DNA of 64,000 bases from Fulvivirga marina. Lineage in GTDB: Bacteria > Bacteroidota > Bacteroidia > Cytophagales > Cyclobacteriaceae. The DNA lies in the NCBI RefSeq assembly GCF_016775155.1, contig NZ_JAEUGD010000064.1, forward strand, positions 71,430-135,429. The letters are read 5' to 3'. How positions within the stretch are numbered: position 1 is the first letter of the stretch; each line of letters opens with the position of its first letter. This document shows, piece after piece, positions 46,705-55,085 of this stretch. A program made the translations under genes and the position numbers. The notes beneath the pieces were generated by a model. It worked only from the letters and a program-made list of their open reading frames with translations, had not been told where the DNA came from and searched no databases.

Positions 46705-47775
46705 ATGAATTATCCGAAAATTATTATAGCAGGATTCCTCACACTATTGGGGCAAGCTTGCGCGGAGACACAACAAAATAACGAACCAAAAAAAACAGTT
46801 GAAATGGAACAAGCTATTCAAAAAGATTATTTGACATTCACATTAAGTGATAATGTCACTATGGAAAAAGTGCAGTACAAAAACAGGTATGGAATAACTG
46901 TTGCGGCACATTTATATCTTTCTAAAGATATTGACAAGACTAAAAAGTACCCTGCCGTAATTATTGGGACACCTTATGGAGGTGTAAAGGAACAGGGAGC
47001 TGGTATTTATGCTCAGAATATGGCTGAGAGGGGATTCGTAGCCATGGCCTTTGATGAGTCATACAATGGAGAAAGTGGCGGCGAACCTCGTAAAGCTGCT
47101 TCTCCTGATGTTTTTGTTGAAGATTTTAGTGCCGGAGTTGATTTTCTTGGCACACATCCCAATGTAGACAGAGAAAAAATTGGTGCTATTGGCATTTGTG
47201 GTAGCGGCGGTTTTGCAATTACAGCAGCACAGGTAGATACCCGAATTAAGGCTATAGCTACTACAAGTATGTATGACATAAGCCGTTTGAATCGTAAGGG
47301 CTTTGTGGACAGCATGACCGAGGAGCAACGTAAGGAAACTCTAAAACAGGCTAGTGAACAACGTTGGAATGATTTTGAAAGCGGTGAGTATGCGCAAACC
47401 CCGGCATTCCCTGAGCAACCACTTCCGGGAGTCCCAGAAGGACTGGATCCTGTAACCAGTGAATTTTTTGAGTATTATGCTATGGAAAGAGGATTCCACC
47501 CTCGGGCAACCGGTAGTTTTACTGTTACCAGCAGCTTGGCCTTCAATAACTTCCCAATGATGGGCGATATCGAAAACATTTCACCACGTCCGATTCTTTT
47601 CATCATGGGAGAAAATGCACATTCAAAATTTTACACTGAAGATGCGTATGAAAGAGCCGCTGAACCCAAAGAACTGGTTGTGATACCAGGAGCAAGGCAT
47701 ATAGACTTATATGACAAAGTAGATATGATCCCTTTTGATAAACTGGAGTCTTTCTTCACTGAAAACCTAAAATAA
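46705..47775 (+). CDS. Exported alpha/beta hydrolase with Cys nucleophile (dienelactone hydrolase-like)
   Basis: The 356-residue protein has a signal peptide ending near GQACAE (possibly a weak lipobox). The fold elements of a DLH/peptidase-S15-like hydrolase follow. The nucleophile elbow reads GICGSGG, so the nucleophile would be Cys, as in dienelactone hydrolases, rather than Ser. The acid and base lie in PRPILFIMGE and VVIPGARHIDLYD. It is 12 bp after the acetyltransferase gene. Substrate unknown; the neighbours suggest a small ester or lactone. Confidence 0.82.
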   Translation: MNYPKIIIAGFLTLLGQACAETQQNNEPKKTVEMEQAIQKDYLTFTLSDNVTMEKVQYKNRYGITVAAHLYLSKDIDKTKKYPAVIIGTPYGGVKEQGAGIYAQNMAERGFVAMAFDESYNGESGGEPRKAASPDVFVEDFSAGVDFLGTHPNVDREKIGAIGICGSGGFAITAAQVDTRIKAIATTSMYDISRLNRKGFVDSMTEEQRKETLKQASEQRWNDFESGEYAQTPAFPEQPLPGVPEGLDPVTSEFFEYYAMERGFHPRATGSFTVTSSLAFNNFPMMGDIENISPRPILFIMGENAHSKFYTEDAYERAAEPKELVVIPGARHIDLYDKVDMIPFDKLESFFTENLK

Positions 47776-47782
47776 GCAGATC

Positions 47783-48250
47783 ATGAGGTACGTAGTTACA
47801 TCGTTGATCTTTGCCTTTGGCTTACTCTGCGGTTGTCAGAAACCAGCAGAGGATAAGCTGGAGGCAATATTTCCCCAAGGGCAAAAAGGGCCAGCTGAGT
47901 ATTTTACCGGCAATGCTTACAACTATGGGTTAGTACCTATGGACTCTACCTATACCACCCTTGTGGGAAATGTCTTTTTTGAGCCGGGTGCCAGAAGTAA
48001 CTGGCACACCCACCCCGCTGGTCAGATCCTGATCATTACGGCAGGAAAAGGTTACCACCAAATAGAAGGAGGGCCTATTCAGGTTTTAAAAAAAGGTGAT
48101 GTGGCTAAATGCCCCCCAAATAAAAAACACTGGCATGGTGCCAGTCCGGATACCGGAATGCAGCAACTTTATATTGTACCGAATACTGAAAAGGGAGTGG
48201 TCAACTGGATGGAACCGGTGTCGGATGAACAATATCAGAATATAAATTGA
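47783..48250 (+). CDS. Cupin-domain lipoprotein
   Basis: The 155-residue protein has a lipoprotein signal (LIFAFGLLCGC, lipobox LCGC). A single cupin follows with metal-binding motif 1 [23 protein letters not shown] and motif 2 HWHGASPD. It is closely related to the cytosolic cupin encoded at 49945, the same fold without a signal. Such cupins accompany alcohol dehydrogenases and decarboxylase-like proteins in this kind of cluster. Catalytic or sensing role open. Confidence 0.88.
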   Translation: MRYVVTSLIFAFGLLCGCQKPAEDKLEAIFPQGQKGPAEYFTGNAYNYGLVPMDSTYTTLVGNVFFEPGARSNWHTHPAGQILIITAGKGYHQIEGGPIQVLKKGDVAKCPPNKKHWHGASPDTGMQQLYIVPNTEKGVVNWMEPVSDEQYQNIN

Positions 48251-48260
48251 TAGGAACACT

Positions 48261-49460
48261 ATGGAATTACCAAAAAACAAATATGAAGGTAAAACCTCCA
48301 GGAGGACCTTCATCCAGCAATCCGCAATGGCGGGTGCAGGCTTGGCACTAACCAGTCCACTACAACTATTCTCTCAGCCAGGACAGGAGCAAAGCAAGAG
48401 TAAAAATATAAAGGCAAGAGGGTATGCTGCAAAAGACTCATCAGGAAAACTTAGTCCCTGGGAATTTGAACGCAGACCTGTAGGCGATGATGATATATTG
48501 ATCGATATCAAATATGCTAGTATCTGTCATTCAGATATTCACCAGATGAAGGGACATTGGGGACAACAGCAATACCCACAGATACCAGGGCATGAAATCG
48601 TAGGAGTAGTCGCCGCTGTTGGTAAAAATGTCACCAAATTCAAGGTAGGAGACCGCGCCGGAGTCGGTTGCATGGTGGATAGTTGCATGGAATGCGAAAG
48701 TTGTACTCATGGAGAGGAGCATTTTTGTGATAGGGGAGAGACCGTATTTACTTATGGATATCCGATGGAGTTAGAACCAACAGGTATTTCCCAAGGCGGA
48801 TATTCCAATAGAATAGTGGTACGTGACCATTTTGCCGTTCACATACCGGATCACATTAGCTTTAAAGAGGCTGCACCACTATTATGTGCCGGTATTACCA
48901 CTTATTCACCACTAATGAATGCGCAAATCAAAGTTGGCGATAAAGTAGGAGTAGCAGGTATTGGTGGTTTGGGGCATATGGCAGTGAAACTGGCCGTATC
49001 TAAAGGCGCAGAAGTATATGCGTTCACTACTTCTCCTGATAAGGTTGAGGACATTAAGTCATGGGGAGCAAAAGAGGTGATTGTCGTGGGGGCTGATTTC
49101 AAAAGCATGCAGGCGTACAATAAGAAGCTGGATTATATGATCTGTACTATTCCTTACCAATTCAATGTAGCACCGTACATAGCATGTGTAAAGCCATATG
49201 GCTCGTTTACTTATGTGGGAATGCCAGAGGGTTTTGAACTCTCTTATAACAACCTGGCCCTTGCTGCCAGCAGGGTTAATTTCAATTCTTCTTTGATCGG
49301 AGGTATCCCCGAAACACAGGAAGTGATCCATTACTGTGCAGATAATAATGTCAAGCCAGAAATACAGGTGATAAAAGCGGCAGAAATTAACAATGCGTGG
49401 GAAAAGGTTGTAAATAAAAAAGCCCGCTACAGGTATGTAATTGACGCGGCCACTTTCTAG
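48261..49460 (+). CDS. Zinc-dependent alcohol dehydrogenase with Tat signal
   Basis: The 399-residue protein has a Tat leader (RRTFIQQSAMAGAGLAL), unusual for an NAD(P)-dependent ADH. The ADH core has catalytic zinc ligands in SICHSDIHQ and GHE, structural zinc Cys in CMECESCTHGEEHFC, and the nucleotide site GIGGLGHMAVK. It belongs to the YahK/cinnamyl-ADH-like group. A second copy without the leader lies at 50768. Export would raise the question of cofactor supply in the periplasm, although a folded holoenzyme could carry NAD(P) along by the Tat route. Confidence 0.9.
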   Translation: MELPKNKYEGKTSRRTFIQQSAMAGAGLALTSPLQLFSQPGQEQSKSKNIKARGYAAKDSSGKLSPWEFERRPVGDDDILIDIKYASICHSDIHQMKGHWGQQQYPQIPGHEIVGVVAAVGKNVTKFKVGDRAGVGCMVDSCMECESCTHGEEHFCDRGETVFTYGYPMELEPTGISQGGYSNRIVVRDHFAVHIPDHISFKEAAPLLCAGITTYSPLMNAQIKVGDKVGVAGIGGLGHMAVKLAVSKGAEVYAFTTSPDKVEDIKSWGAKEVIVVGADFKSMQAYNKKLDYMICTIPYQFNVAPYIACVKPYGSFTYVGMPEGFELSYNNLALAASRVNFNSSLIGGIPETQEVIHYCADNNVKPEIQVIKAAEINNAWEKVVNKKARYRYVIDAATF

Positions 49461-49474
49461 AGATTGTAGGTTCT

Positions 49475-49939
49475 ATGAAGGCACCCTTAATAACTATATT
49501 TTTTGTTATGGCGCTGGGGATTTTTGCCAGTTGCCAGCATAAGCATGTTAAAAAACCGAATAATATGAATACAGATATGCTAACAAGCCAAATAAAAATT
49601 ATTGTTGGTTCACAAGTATTCGAAGCAACATTGTACGATAACCCTACTTCACTTAGTTTAATCGAACAAATGCCATTTACGGTTGAATTGGAAGATTATG
49701 CCGGCAAGGAAAAGATTTTCCATCCCATTGAAACCTTGAGCAAAACAGGAGCTCCAAAAGGGGCTGACCCTAAGGTTGGAGATATTATGTGCTATGGCCC
49801 TTGGGGAAATATTGCCATTTTTTACAAAAATGTCGGATATGCAAGCGGTCTTATCCCTATGGGGCAAATGAATGACATTGATGGGTTTGTGAAAGCTTTA
49901 GCCTCAAACTCATCTGCAACTTTTAAAGAAGATAAGTAA
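49475..49939 (+). CDS. Cyclophilin-like fold lipoprotein
   Basis: The 154-residue protein has a lipoprotein signal ([12 protein letters not shown]). The remainder has the layout of cyclophilin-like domain proteins ([53 protein letters not shown]). Members are not proven prolyl isomerases. They usually sit with reductases and cupins, as here. It is 14 bp from the ADH gene and 5 bp from the next cupin. Confidence 0.83.
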   Translation: MKAPLITIFFVMALGIFASCQHKHVKKPNNMNTDMLTSQIKIIVGSQVFEATLYDNPTSLSLIEQMPFTVELEDYAGKEKIFHPIETLSKTGAPKGADPKVGDIMCYGPWGNIAIFYKNVGYASGLIPMGQMNDIDGFVKALASNSSATFKEDK

Positions 49940-49944
49940 AGAAT

Positions 49945-50346
49945 ATGGAAATAGTAAAAAACGGTAAAATGGATTCCATAAAAGGACCGGAAGACTGGTT
50001 TACAGGAATGGTTAGAATTGATCCCTTATTTGGAAAAAGGGAGGAAACCAAAGGGGCAGGAGCTCTGGTAACTTTTGAACCAGGAGCCAGAACAGCATGG
50101 CATACACATCCGGCCGGCCAAACCTTAATTGTACAATCCGGGGTAGGCTGGGTGCAAAGAGAAGGAGGCCCGATAGAAGAAATCCACCCTGGCGATGTAG
50201 TGTGGTTTGAGGCAAATGAAAAACATTGGCATGGAGCATCACCCAACAAGGCTATGAGTCACATTGCCATTCAGGAAGAGGTAGATGGAGAAGTTGTAAC
50301 CTGGATGGAGAAAGTTTCAGAAGAACAATATTCTAAAAATGGATAA
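49945..50346 (+). CDS. Cytosolic cupin-domain protein
   Basis: The 133-residue single cupin has [24 protein letters not shown] and HWHGASPN, both metal-binding motifs intact, and ends in [12 protein letters not shown], mirroring the lipoprotein cupin at 47783. It overlaps the next gene by 8 bp. Likely Fe(II), Mn(II) or Zn(II) dependent; substrate unknown. Confidence 0.9.
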   Translation: MEIVKNGKMDSIKGPEDWFTGMVRIDPLFGKREETKGAGALVTFEPGARTAWHTHPAGQTLIVQSGVGWVQREGGPIEEIHPGDVVWFEANEKHWHGASPNKAMSHIAIQEEVDGEVVTWMEKVSEEQYSKNG

Positions 50347-50725
50347 CATTTCTAATACATTAACAAAAGGGGAAGTTACACTTATTGCTCAAAAAGATGA
50401 CTTCCATATTGCCCCCTTAAGAGCGGATGGTAAGACATTCGGCACTCCTACATGGATTTGGGCTGTAGAAGTAAATGGAGAGCTTTTCGTACGGGCATAT
50501 AATGGCGTCAGATCCAGCTGGTATCAGTCAGCCATAAACCAGGGGGCTGGCAAAATTAAAGCAGCCGGATTAGAGAAGGCTGTTCGCTTTAAACCAGTGA
50601 GCGGAAGCATTAACGAAAAGATCGATGAAGCGTATCGTCAAAAGTACAGCAGTAGCCCTTATCTCAGTGCTATGATCAGTGAGAGGACCAAAGCTGCTAC
50701 TGTTCAAATTTTGGCGGGACATTAA
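50339..50725 (+). CDS. DUF2255-family protein
   Basis: The 128-residue protein matches the family pattern [35 protein letters not shown] followed by SSWYQSAI. This looks like a flavin-reductase-like or pyridoxamine-oxidase-like small beta barrel. DUF2255 genes are commonly linked with AraC regulators and ADHs. Its first codons overlap the upstream cupin, suggesting coupled translation. No biochemical role is known to me. Confidence 0.85.
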   Translation: MDNISNTLTKGEVTLIAQKDDFHIAPLRADGKTFGTPTWIWAVEVNGELFVRAYNGVRSSWYQSAINQGAGKIKAAGLEKAVRFKPVSGSINEKIDEAYRQKYSSSPYLSAMISERTKAATVQILAGH

Positions 50726-50767
50726 AAGGAACAACTGTAAAACAATAAAATATATTAGTCAAAAGAA

Positions 50768-51811
50768 ATGGGAGTAACGCAAACGAAAGCCTATGGAGCG
50801 GACTCGGCAGAAACGCCGATCCATGATATGGAGATTAAGCGCAGAGCGCTTTTATATAATGATGTTGAAATTGAAATTTTATATTGTGGTATTTGCCATT
50901 CCGACCTGCATGCTATTAAAAATGACTGGGGAGGAACAACCTACCCCATAGTTCCGGGACATGAAATTGTAGGTAAAATCACTAAAACCGGAGACAAGGT
51001 TACTAAGTTCAATGTAGGTGATCTGGCAGCTATTGGCTGTATTGTAGATAGTTGTGGGAATTGTCAACATTGCCACAATAGTGAGGAAATGTTTTGTGAA
51101 GAAGGTTGGACTGTAGTCTTTAACTCACCCGACAAACACCTGGGAGGAATGACTTACGGGGGCTTCTCTAAAAGCATAGTAGCAGATGCCAATTATGTGC
51201 TGAAAATGCCAGATTTTGACGATCTTGCGGCTGCTGCACCCTTACTATGTGCAGGAATTACCGTATACTCTCCACTCAGACACTGGAACGCGGCTCCGGG
51301 TAAGAAGGTGGGAATCATCGGTATTGGCGGTCTTGGACACATGGCAATTAAAATAGCCAAAGCAATGGGAGCGCATGTTACTGTTTTTACCACAAGTCCT
51401 GATAAAATGGCAGACGCCCAAAGACTTGGCGCTGACGAAGCTGTATTATCCAAAGACGCTGAGCAAATGAAATCACAGAAGGGATTTGATATGATATTGG
51501 ATACAGTTTCAGCCAAACATGACATAAATATGTATATCAATACTTTGAAAGTGGATGGCAGTCTAGTGCTTGTAGGTTTACCTAATGAGCCTTTGGAAAT
51601 TGGAGCCTTTAATGTTGTACATGGCCGTAAGAGTTTGGCAGGTTCAAATATTGGAGGTATCGCAGAAACCCAGGAGATGCTGGAGTTTTGCAAAGAACAT
51701 AATATCACAGCAGACATTGAACTGATTCAAATCAGTGAAATTAATGAGGCAATGGAAAGGTTGGAAAACAACGATGTGAAGTACCGCTTTGTAATTGATT
51801 TAAAATCTTAA
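50768..51811 (+). CDS. Zinc-dependent NAD(P) alcohol dehydrogenase (cytosolic copy)
   Basis: The 347-residue protein has zinc ligands in GICHSDLHA, GHE and CGNCQHCHNSEEMFC, and Rossmann site GIGGLGHMAIK, followed by SNIGGIAETQEML. It is the same subgroup (YahK-like aldehyde reductase/ADH) as the Tat-exported copy at 48261 but without a leader. The cluster thus carries parallel exported and cytosolic versions of both a cupin and an ADH. Last gene before a terminator. Confidence 0.93.
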   Translation: MGVTQTKAYGADSAETPIHDMEIKRRALLYNDVEIEILYCGICHSDLHAIKNDWGGTTYPIVPGHEIVGKITKTGDKVTKFNVGDLAAIGCIVDSCGNCQHCHNSEEMFCEEGWTVVFNSPDKHLGGMTYGGFSKSIVADANYVLKMPDFDDLAAAAPLLCAGITVYSPLRHWNAAPGKKVGIIGIGGLGHMAIKIAKAMGAHVTVFTTSPDKMADAQRLGADEAVLSKDAEQMKSQKGFDMILDTVSAKHDINMYINTLKVDGSLVLVGLPNEPLEIGAFNVVHGRKSLAGSNIGGIAETQEMLEFCKEHNITADIELIQISEINEAMERLENNDVKYRFVIDLKS

Positions 51812-51823
51812 TTAGCAATGAAT

Positions 51824-51867
51824 GGACACTTGGTGATCACATATGATGCACTGAGTGTCCTGTTTTT
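51824..51867 (+). terminator. Terminator of the AraC-associated operon
   Basis: GGACACT / AGTGTCC forms a 7-bp stem with a long loop (possibly further paired) followed by TGTTTTT. Confidence 0.7.
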
Positions 51868-52062
51868 GTTAAGCGCTGCTGAAAATCATCAACACCGATT
51901 TTACCACATACCTATCACCCTATCTTTTGTACCTGCCAATTAAAACCTTATAGTATTTCTATAGGTTAACATTATCCGGTAAAGGGCAGTCAAAAACATG
52001 ATTCTAGTCATAAATTTCGCAACCCATATATACGATCATTGCGAAAAATTAAACATAAGACA

Positions 52063-53094
52063 ATGACCGGAAACCATAAAATTGCCGTTGTAAACTGGTT
52101 GTATTCGGGACTTTTTCTTGTCGTAGCCATGGTTGTGATCGGCGGAATAACCAGACTCACTGGATCAGGCCTGTCTATGGTCGAATGGCAAGTAATTTCA
52201 GGTGCCATCCCTCCGTTAAATGCTGAAGAATGGGAAAAAGCATTTGACGCATACAAACAGTTTCCTGAGTATCAGAAGATGAATTATCACCTTACTTTAT
52301 CAGGTTTTAAAGGTATTTTTTGGTGGGAGTATTCGCACCGTTTGGCAGGCAGAATCACTGGATTAGTGTTTATCATTCCTTTTATATACTTTCTCTGGAA
52401 GAAACGACTTTCCAAACTAGAAATCAAAAATCTCATATTTATACTATTCTTAGGTATTCTACAGGGAGCCATGGGCTGGTTTATGGTCAAAAGCGGACTG
52501 ATAAACAACCCTCATGTGAGCCATTTCAGGTTAGCTGCTCACCTCAGTTTGGCTCTGTTATTAATCGGGTCAATTCAATGGCTGATCCTTAAAATCAAAT
52601 ACCCAGACCTTAAAGGTCTTATTTGTTGGGAAACTATCAGGTTCCCCTTAGCAACACTCTGTCTCTTACTCATTTTTATCCAGGTTGTACTAGGAGCATT
52701 TGTTGCCGGTCTCAAATCGGGGTATTACCACAATACATTTCCTCTAATGAATAGCCAGCTCATTCCTTGGGATAGTTTTGCTAGGGGCGACCTGTGGGAT
52801 AATGGTTCCTTCGTTCAATTCCTTCATCGCTGGTTTGCCTGGATAGTTTTTGGTGTTGTGGTAGCTACATGGCTAAAAATCAGGACAGGGTATTGCACCC
52901 TTCGAGTAAGGAAGTACTCAAACTACTTGATGCTGATGGCTCTTGTTCAGGTTATCTTGGGTATCTCAACTCTTATTCTCGCTGTACCACTCAGTCTTGG
53001 AGTTGCACATCAGATAACTGCAGTGATTCTATTTAGTCTATCGCTAACATTGCTTTATCATGTAAGGCACTGCGGTGAATTTGCCTTTACCTGA
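52063..53094 (+). CDS. ctaA: Heme A synthase (COX15/CtaA family)
   Basis: It has 343 residues from the ATG at 52063. A TTG at 52039 would add eight residues. There are eight hydrophobic segments and the family's conserved His residues in EYSHRLAGRITG, HFRLAAHLSLAL, FLHRWFAWIVF and GVAHQITAV. GGITRLTGSGLSMVEW opens the first extracytoplasmic loop. It converts heme O to heme A for cytochrome oxidase, in the inner membrane. The long form with the extended first loop is of the COX15 type. No other cytochrome oxidase gene is adjacent. Confidence 0.93.
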   Translation: MTGNHKIAVVNWLYSGLFLVVAMVVIGGITRLTGSGLSMVEWQVISGAIPPLNAEEWEKAFDAYKQFPEYQKMNYHLTLSGFKGIFWWEYSHRLAGRITGLVFIIPFIYFLWKKRLSKLEIKNLIFILFLGILQGAMGWFMVKSGLINNPHVSHFRLAAHLSLALLLIGSIQWLILKIKYPDLKGLICWETIRFPLATLCLLLIFIQVVLGAFVAGLKSGYYHNTFPLMNSQLIPWDSFARGDLWDNGSFVQFLHRWFAWIVFGVVVATWLKIRTGYCTLRVRKYSNYLMLMALVQVILGISTLILAVPLSLGVAHQITAVILFSLSLTLLYHVRHCGEFAFT

Positions 53095-53365
53095 GTTAAT
53101 TTTTGTTTGCAACATATTGATATTTAAGTTTTTAAATATGATATTTGAGCTTAGGATCAAGAATCACTTCAGAATTTTAGTGGATTCTATAAAGCCACTT
53201 TTGTTTAATAATCAGTATTCAAATTTTAACAAATATCATTTGTAATGGCTTAATGCCTTAGTAGACAATTGTTATGCAATAGTTTGACAATAAGTCGTTA
53301 CACTGTCAATAATGAAAAACACGAATAATTGTTAAATATTATGTATGTAATTTTGTAAATTAGGA

Positions 53366-54070
53366 CTACGCTAAAACAATGTTTTGCTCTCCGTTGCAGA
53401 TATAAACATTATTGGATTCCAACACATCCCCTATAGTGGCCACCCTGACGTTCAGGCCGCATAATGTATCCAGCCTATCAGCAAATGATTCAATAAAACG
53501 TGGTGGCATATGCTGCGCTATGACCAGGGATACCGGAAGGTTAGAAGGCAAGCCTCTGAGTAAACACTCAATTGCGCCGGGGCATCCCGTAGACGCCCAG
53601 ACTGCAACTACATTGCACATCAACTCATCACTAAAATGGTGACAATGACCATTATTTTTTACACTCGATTTGCATAGAGTAGTTATGTCAACCGATGCGG
53701 CCGCTTTAACAAGGTTTATCAATGGCTGATTAAAACCTAACCCTCTCGCATTCCTGGGTTTGTCAAGAAATTCGAATGCCCCTAATGCCAATGCTTCAAA
53801 TATCTGCGCGTTTTTTCGTTCGAGCGAACTTAATACAATAATGGGGACCGGATGTTGTTTCATGGCATTCTTCACAAGATACAGCCCGTCATATTCTGGC
53901 ATTACCATATCTGTGATAACAACATCCGGTTTTTTCAACCTGATTGCCGCTAAACCTTCGGCTCCATTTTTGGCTGTCCCAATTACTTTTATAGCCCTAT
54001 CAGATCTTAATACATTTGTGACACGGATTCTCATTAATCCAGAGTCCTCAACCACTAAAGCCTTGATCAT
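53366..54070 (-). pseudogene. cheB: CheB-like methylesterase truncated before its catalytic Asp
   Basis: The start is taken at 54070, 5 bp after the cheY stop (234 residues). Residues 1-115 are an intact receiver (VVEDSG, phospho-Asp in ITDMVMPEYDG, LDKP). The methylesterase half begins with VVAVWASTGCPGAIECL (nucleophile Ser) and IAQHMPPRFIESFADRLD (His). The protein then stops at EQNIVLA, about 100 residues short of a normal CheB, without the third triad residue Asp or the GxDG region. The sequence beyond the stop shows no continuation in any frame. It is probably inactive as an esterase but may still act as a receiver. Confidence 0.75.
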
Positions 54071-54074
54071 AGCC

Positions 54075-54431
54075 CTAAACTTTAGTGACAGCTTCAAACA
54101 GCTGTTCGTTCGTGAAAGGCTTTATCAGGTAATCAATAGCACCCAGCGATAAGCCTTCGTTCATAACGGATTCTTGCCCCACTGCACTTATCATGATAAC
54201 CTTTGACGGTAAACCTTCATCTTTATATACTTTCAAAATATCCGTACCGATCATATCCGGAAGAATATTATCCAGGGTAATCAGGTCGGGCATCAGTTCA
54301 AAAGCCATATCAATGGCTTCTTCGCCATTGGTGGCTTGTCCTATTACCACATACCCGTAGGACTCCATGAAATCTTTAATGATTTTTCTCATATATAGAG
54401 AATCATCTACTATCAACACATTTTTAGACAT
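54075..54431 (-). CDS. CheY-like single-domain response regulator
   Basis: The 118-residue receiver-only protein has acidic pocket VDDS, phospho-acceptor Asp in LITLDNILPDMIG, switch residue in VIMISA and Lys in LIKPF. It lies between the CheW remnant (upstream) and the shortened CheB (downstream) in a chemotaxis-type order. It is intact and may still work with a kinase elsewhere. Confidence 0.9.
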   Translation of the reverse strand: MSKNVLIVDDSLYMRKIIKDFMESYGYVVIGQATNGEEAIDMAFELMPDLITLDNILPDMIGTDILKVYKDEGLPSKVIMISAVGQESVMNEGLSLGAIDYLIKPFTNEQLFEAVTKV

Positions 54432-54460
54432 GACTTCGATATTTAAGTTTATGTTGTGTT

Positions 54461-54726
54461 TTAAACGGCTGCCTGATGTACGTTTTGCAGCTCTTGTTCT
54501 GCTATGACTTTAATAGTGTCTATTAGAATGATCAGACGTTTGGCCTTTTTCACAATACCTTTGATATAGTTTCTCTCCAGAGAAGTATTACCAATGATAT
54601 TTACGGTTTCCTCGATGTTACTTTCATAAACTGACAGGGTACTTGGAACCTGTTTTACCAGAATCCCGGCTTTGTATTCTTTGCTCTCGATAGCGGATTC
54701 ATTATTTATTTTTTTTCAATCGCCAT
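54461..54726 (-). pseudogene. CheW remnant (C-terminal half, frameshifted or truncated)
   Basis: A frame ending with the stop at 54461-54463 encodes SKEYKAGILVKQVPSTLSVY, then YIKGIVKKAKRLIILID and TIKVIAEQELQ. These match the C-terminal half of CheW (GLLVDxV, YIxGVAKxxxRLIILLD). There is no start codon in this frame. The nearby ATG at 54726 is out of frame across a run of eight As, where one extra A would join them. The N-terminal half of CheW is missing altogether. It is a decayed coupling protein. Confidence 0.7.
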
Positions 54727-55085
54727 GATGATTGGGGTTTTAGTAAATAATATGGTTGAGTTAGTATGGTACTAGAAAGTCCTTGGATAAAGATAGAATG
54801 TGTGCTAACCAATAAAATCGGGGGAACTCGGGTTTTGAAAATTGGCTGTTACCCTTAAAGTCTAAGGGTTTTCCCTTGTTAAAGATTCGTAGACACTTTT
54901 ATAGTATTTCTTAAACCATAAAGAGACAAAGGGTTACCGTGATGTACATCTGCGGATGATAAGTAGGGGTAAGACGTGAGGCGTTTGCCCAGAGGGTTCA
55001 ATATGCTATAACACCCTTCAGGGTTCACTTTTAAGTGTGAAAGCCTGAAAGGTGCTATATGTTATAGCTTGCAGTCTTTAAATTA
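54727..55085. other. Intergenic region with a large imperfect inverted repeat
   Basis: No gene is visible. At 55006-55067 nested arms CTATAACA/TGTTATAG, CCTTCAGG/CCTGAAAGG and TTCAC/GTGAA form a long hairpin just past the end of the minus-strand macroglobulin gene. It probably acts as its terminator or as an mRNA end structure. Confidence 0.5.
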
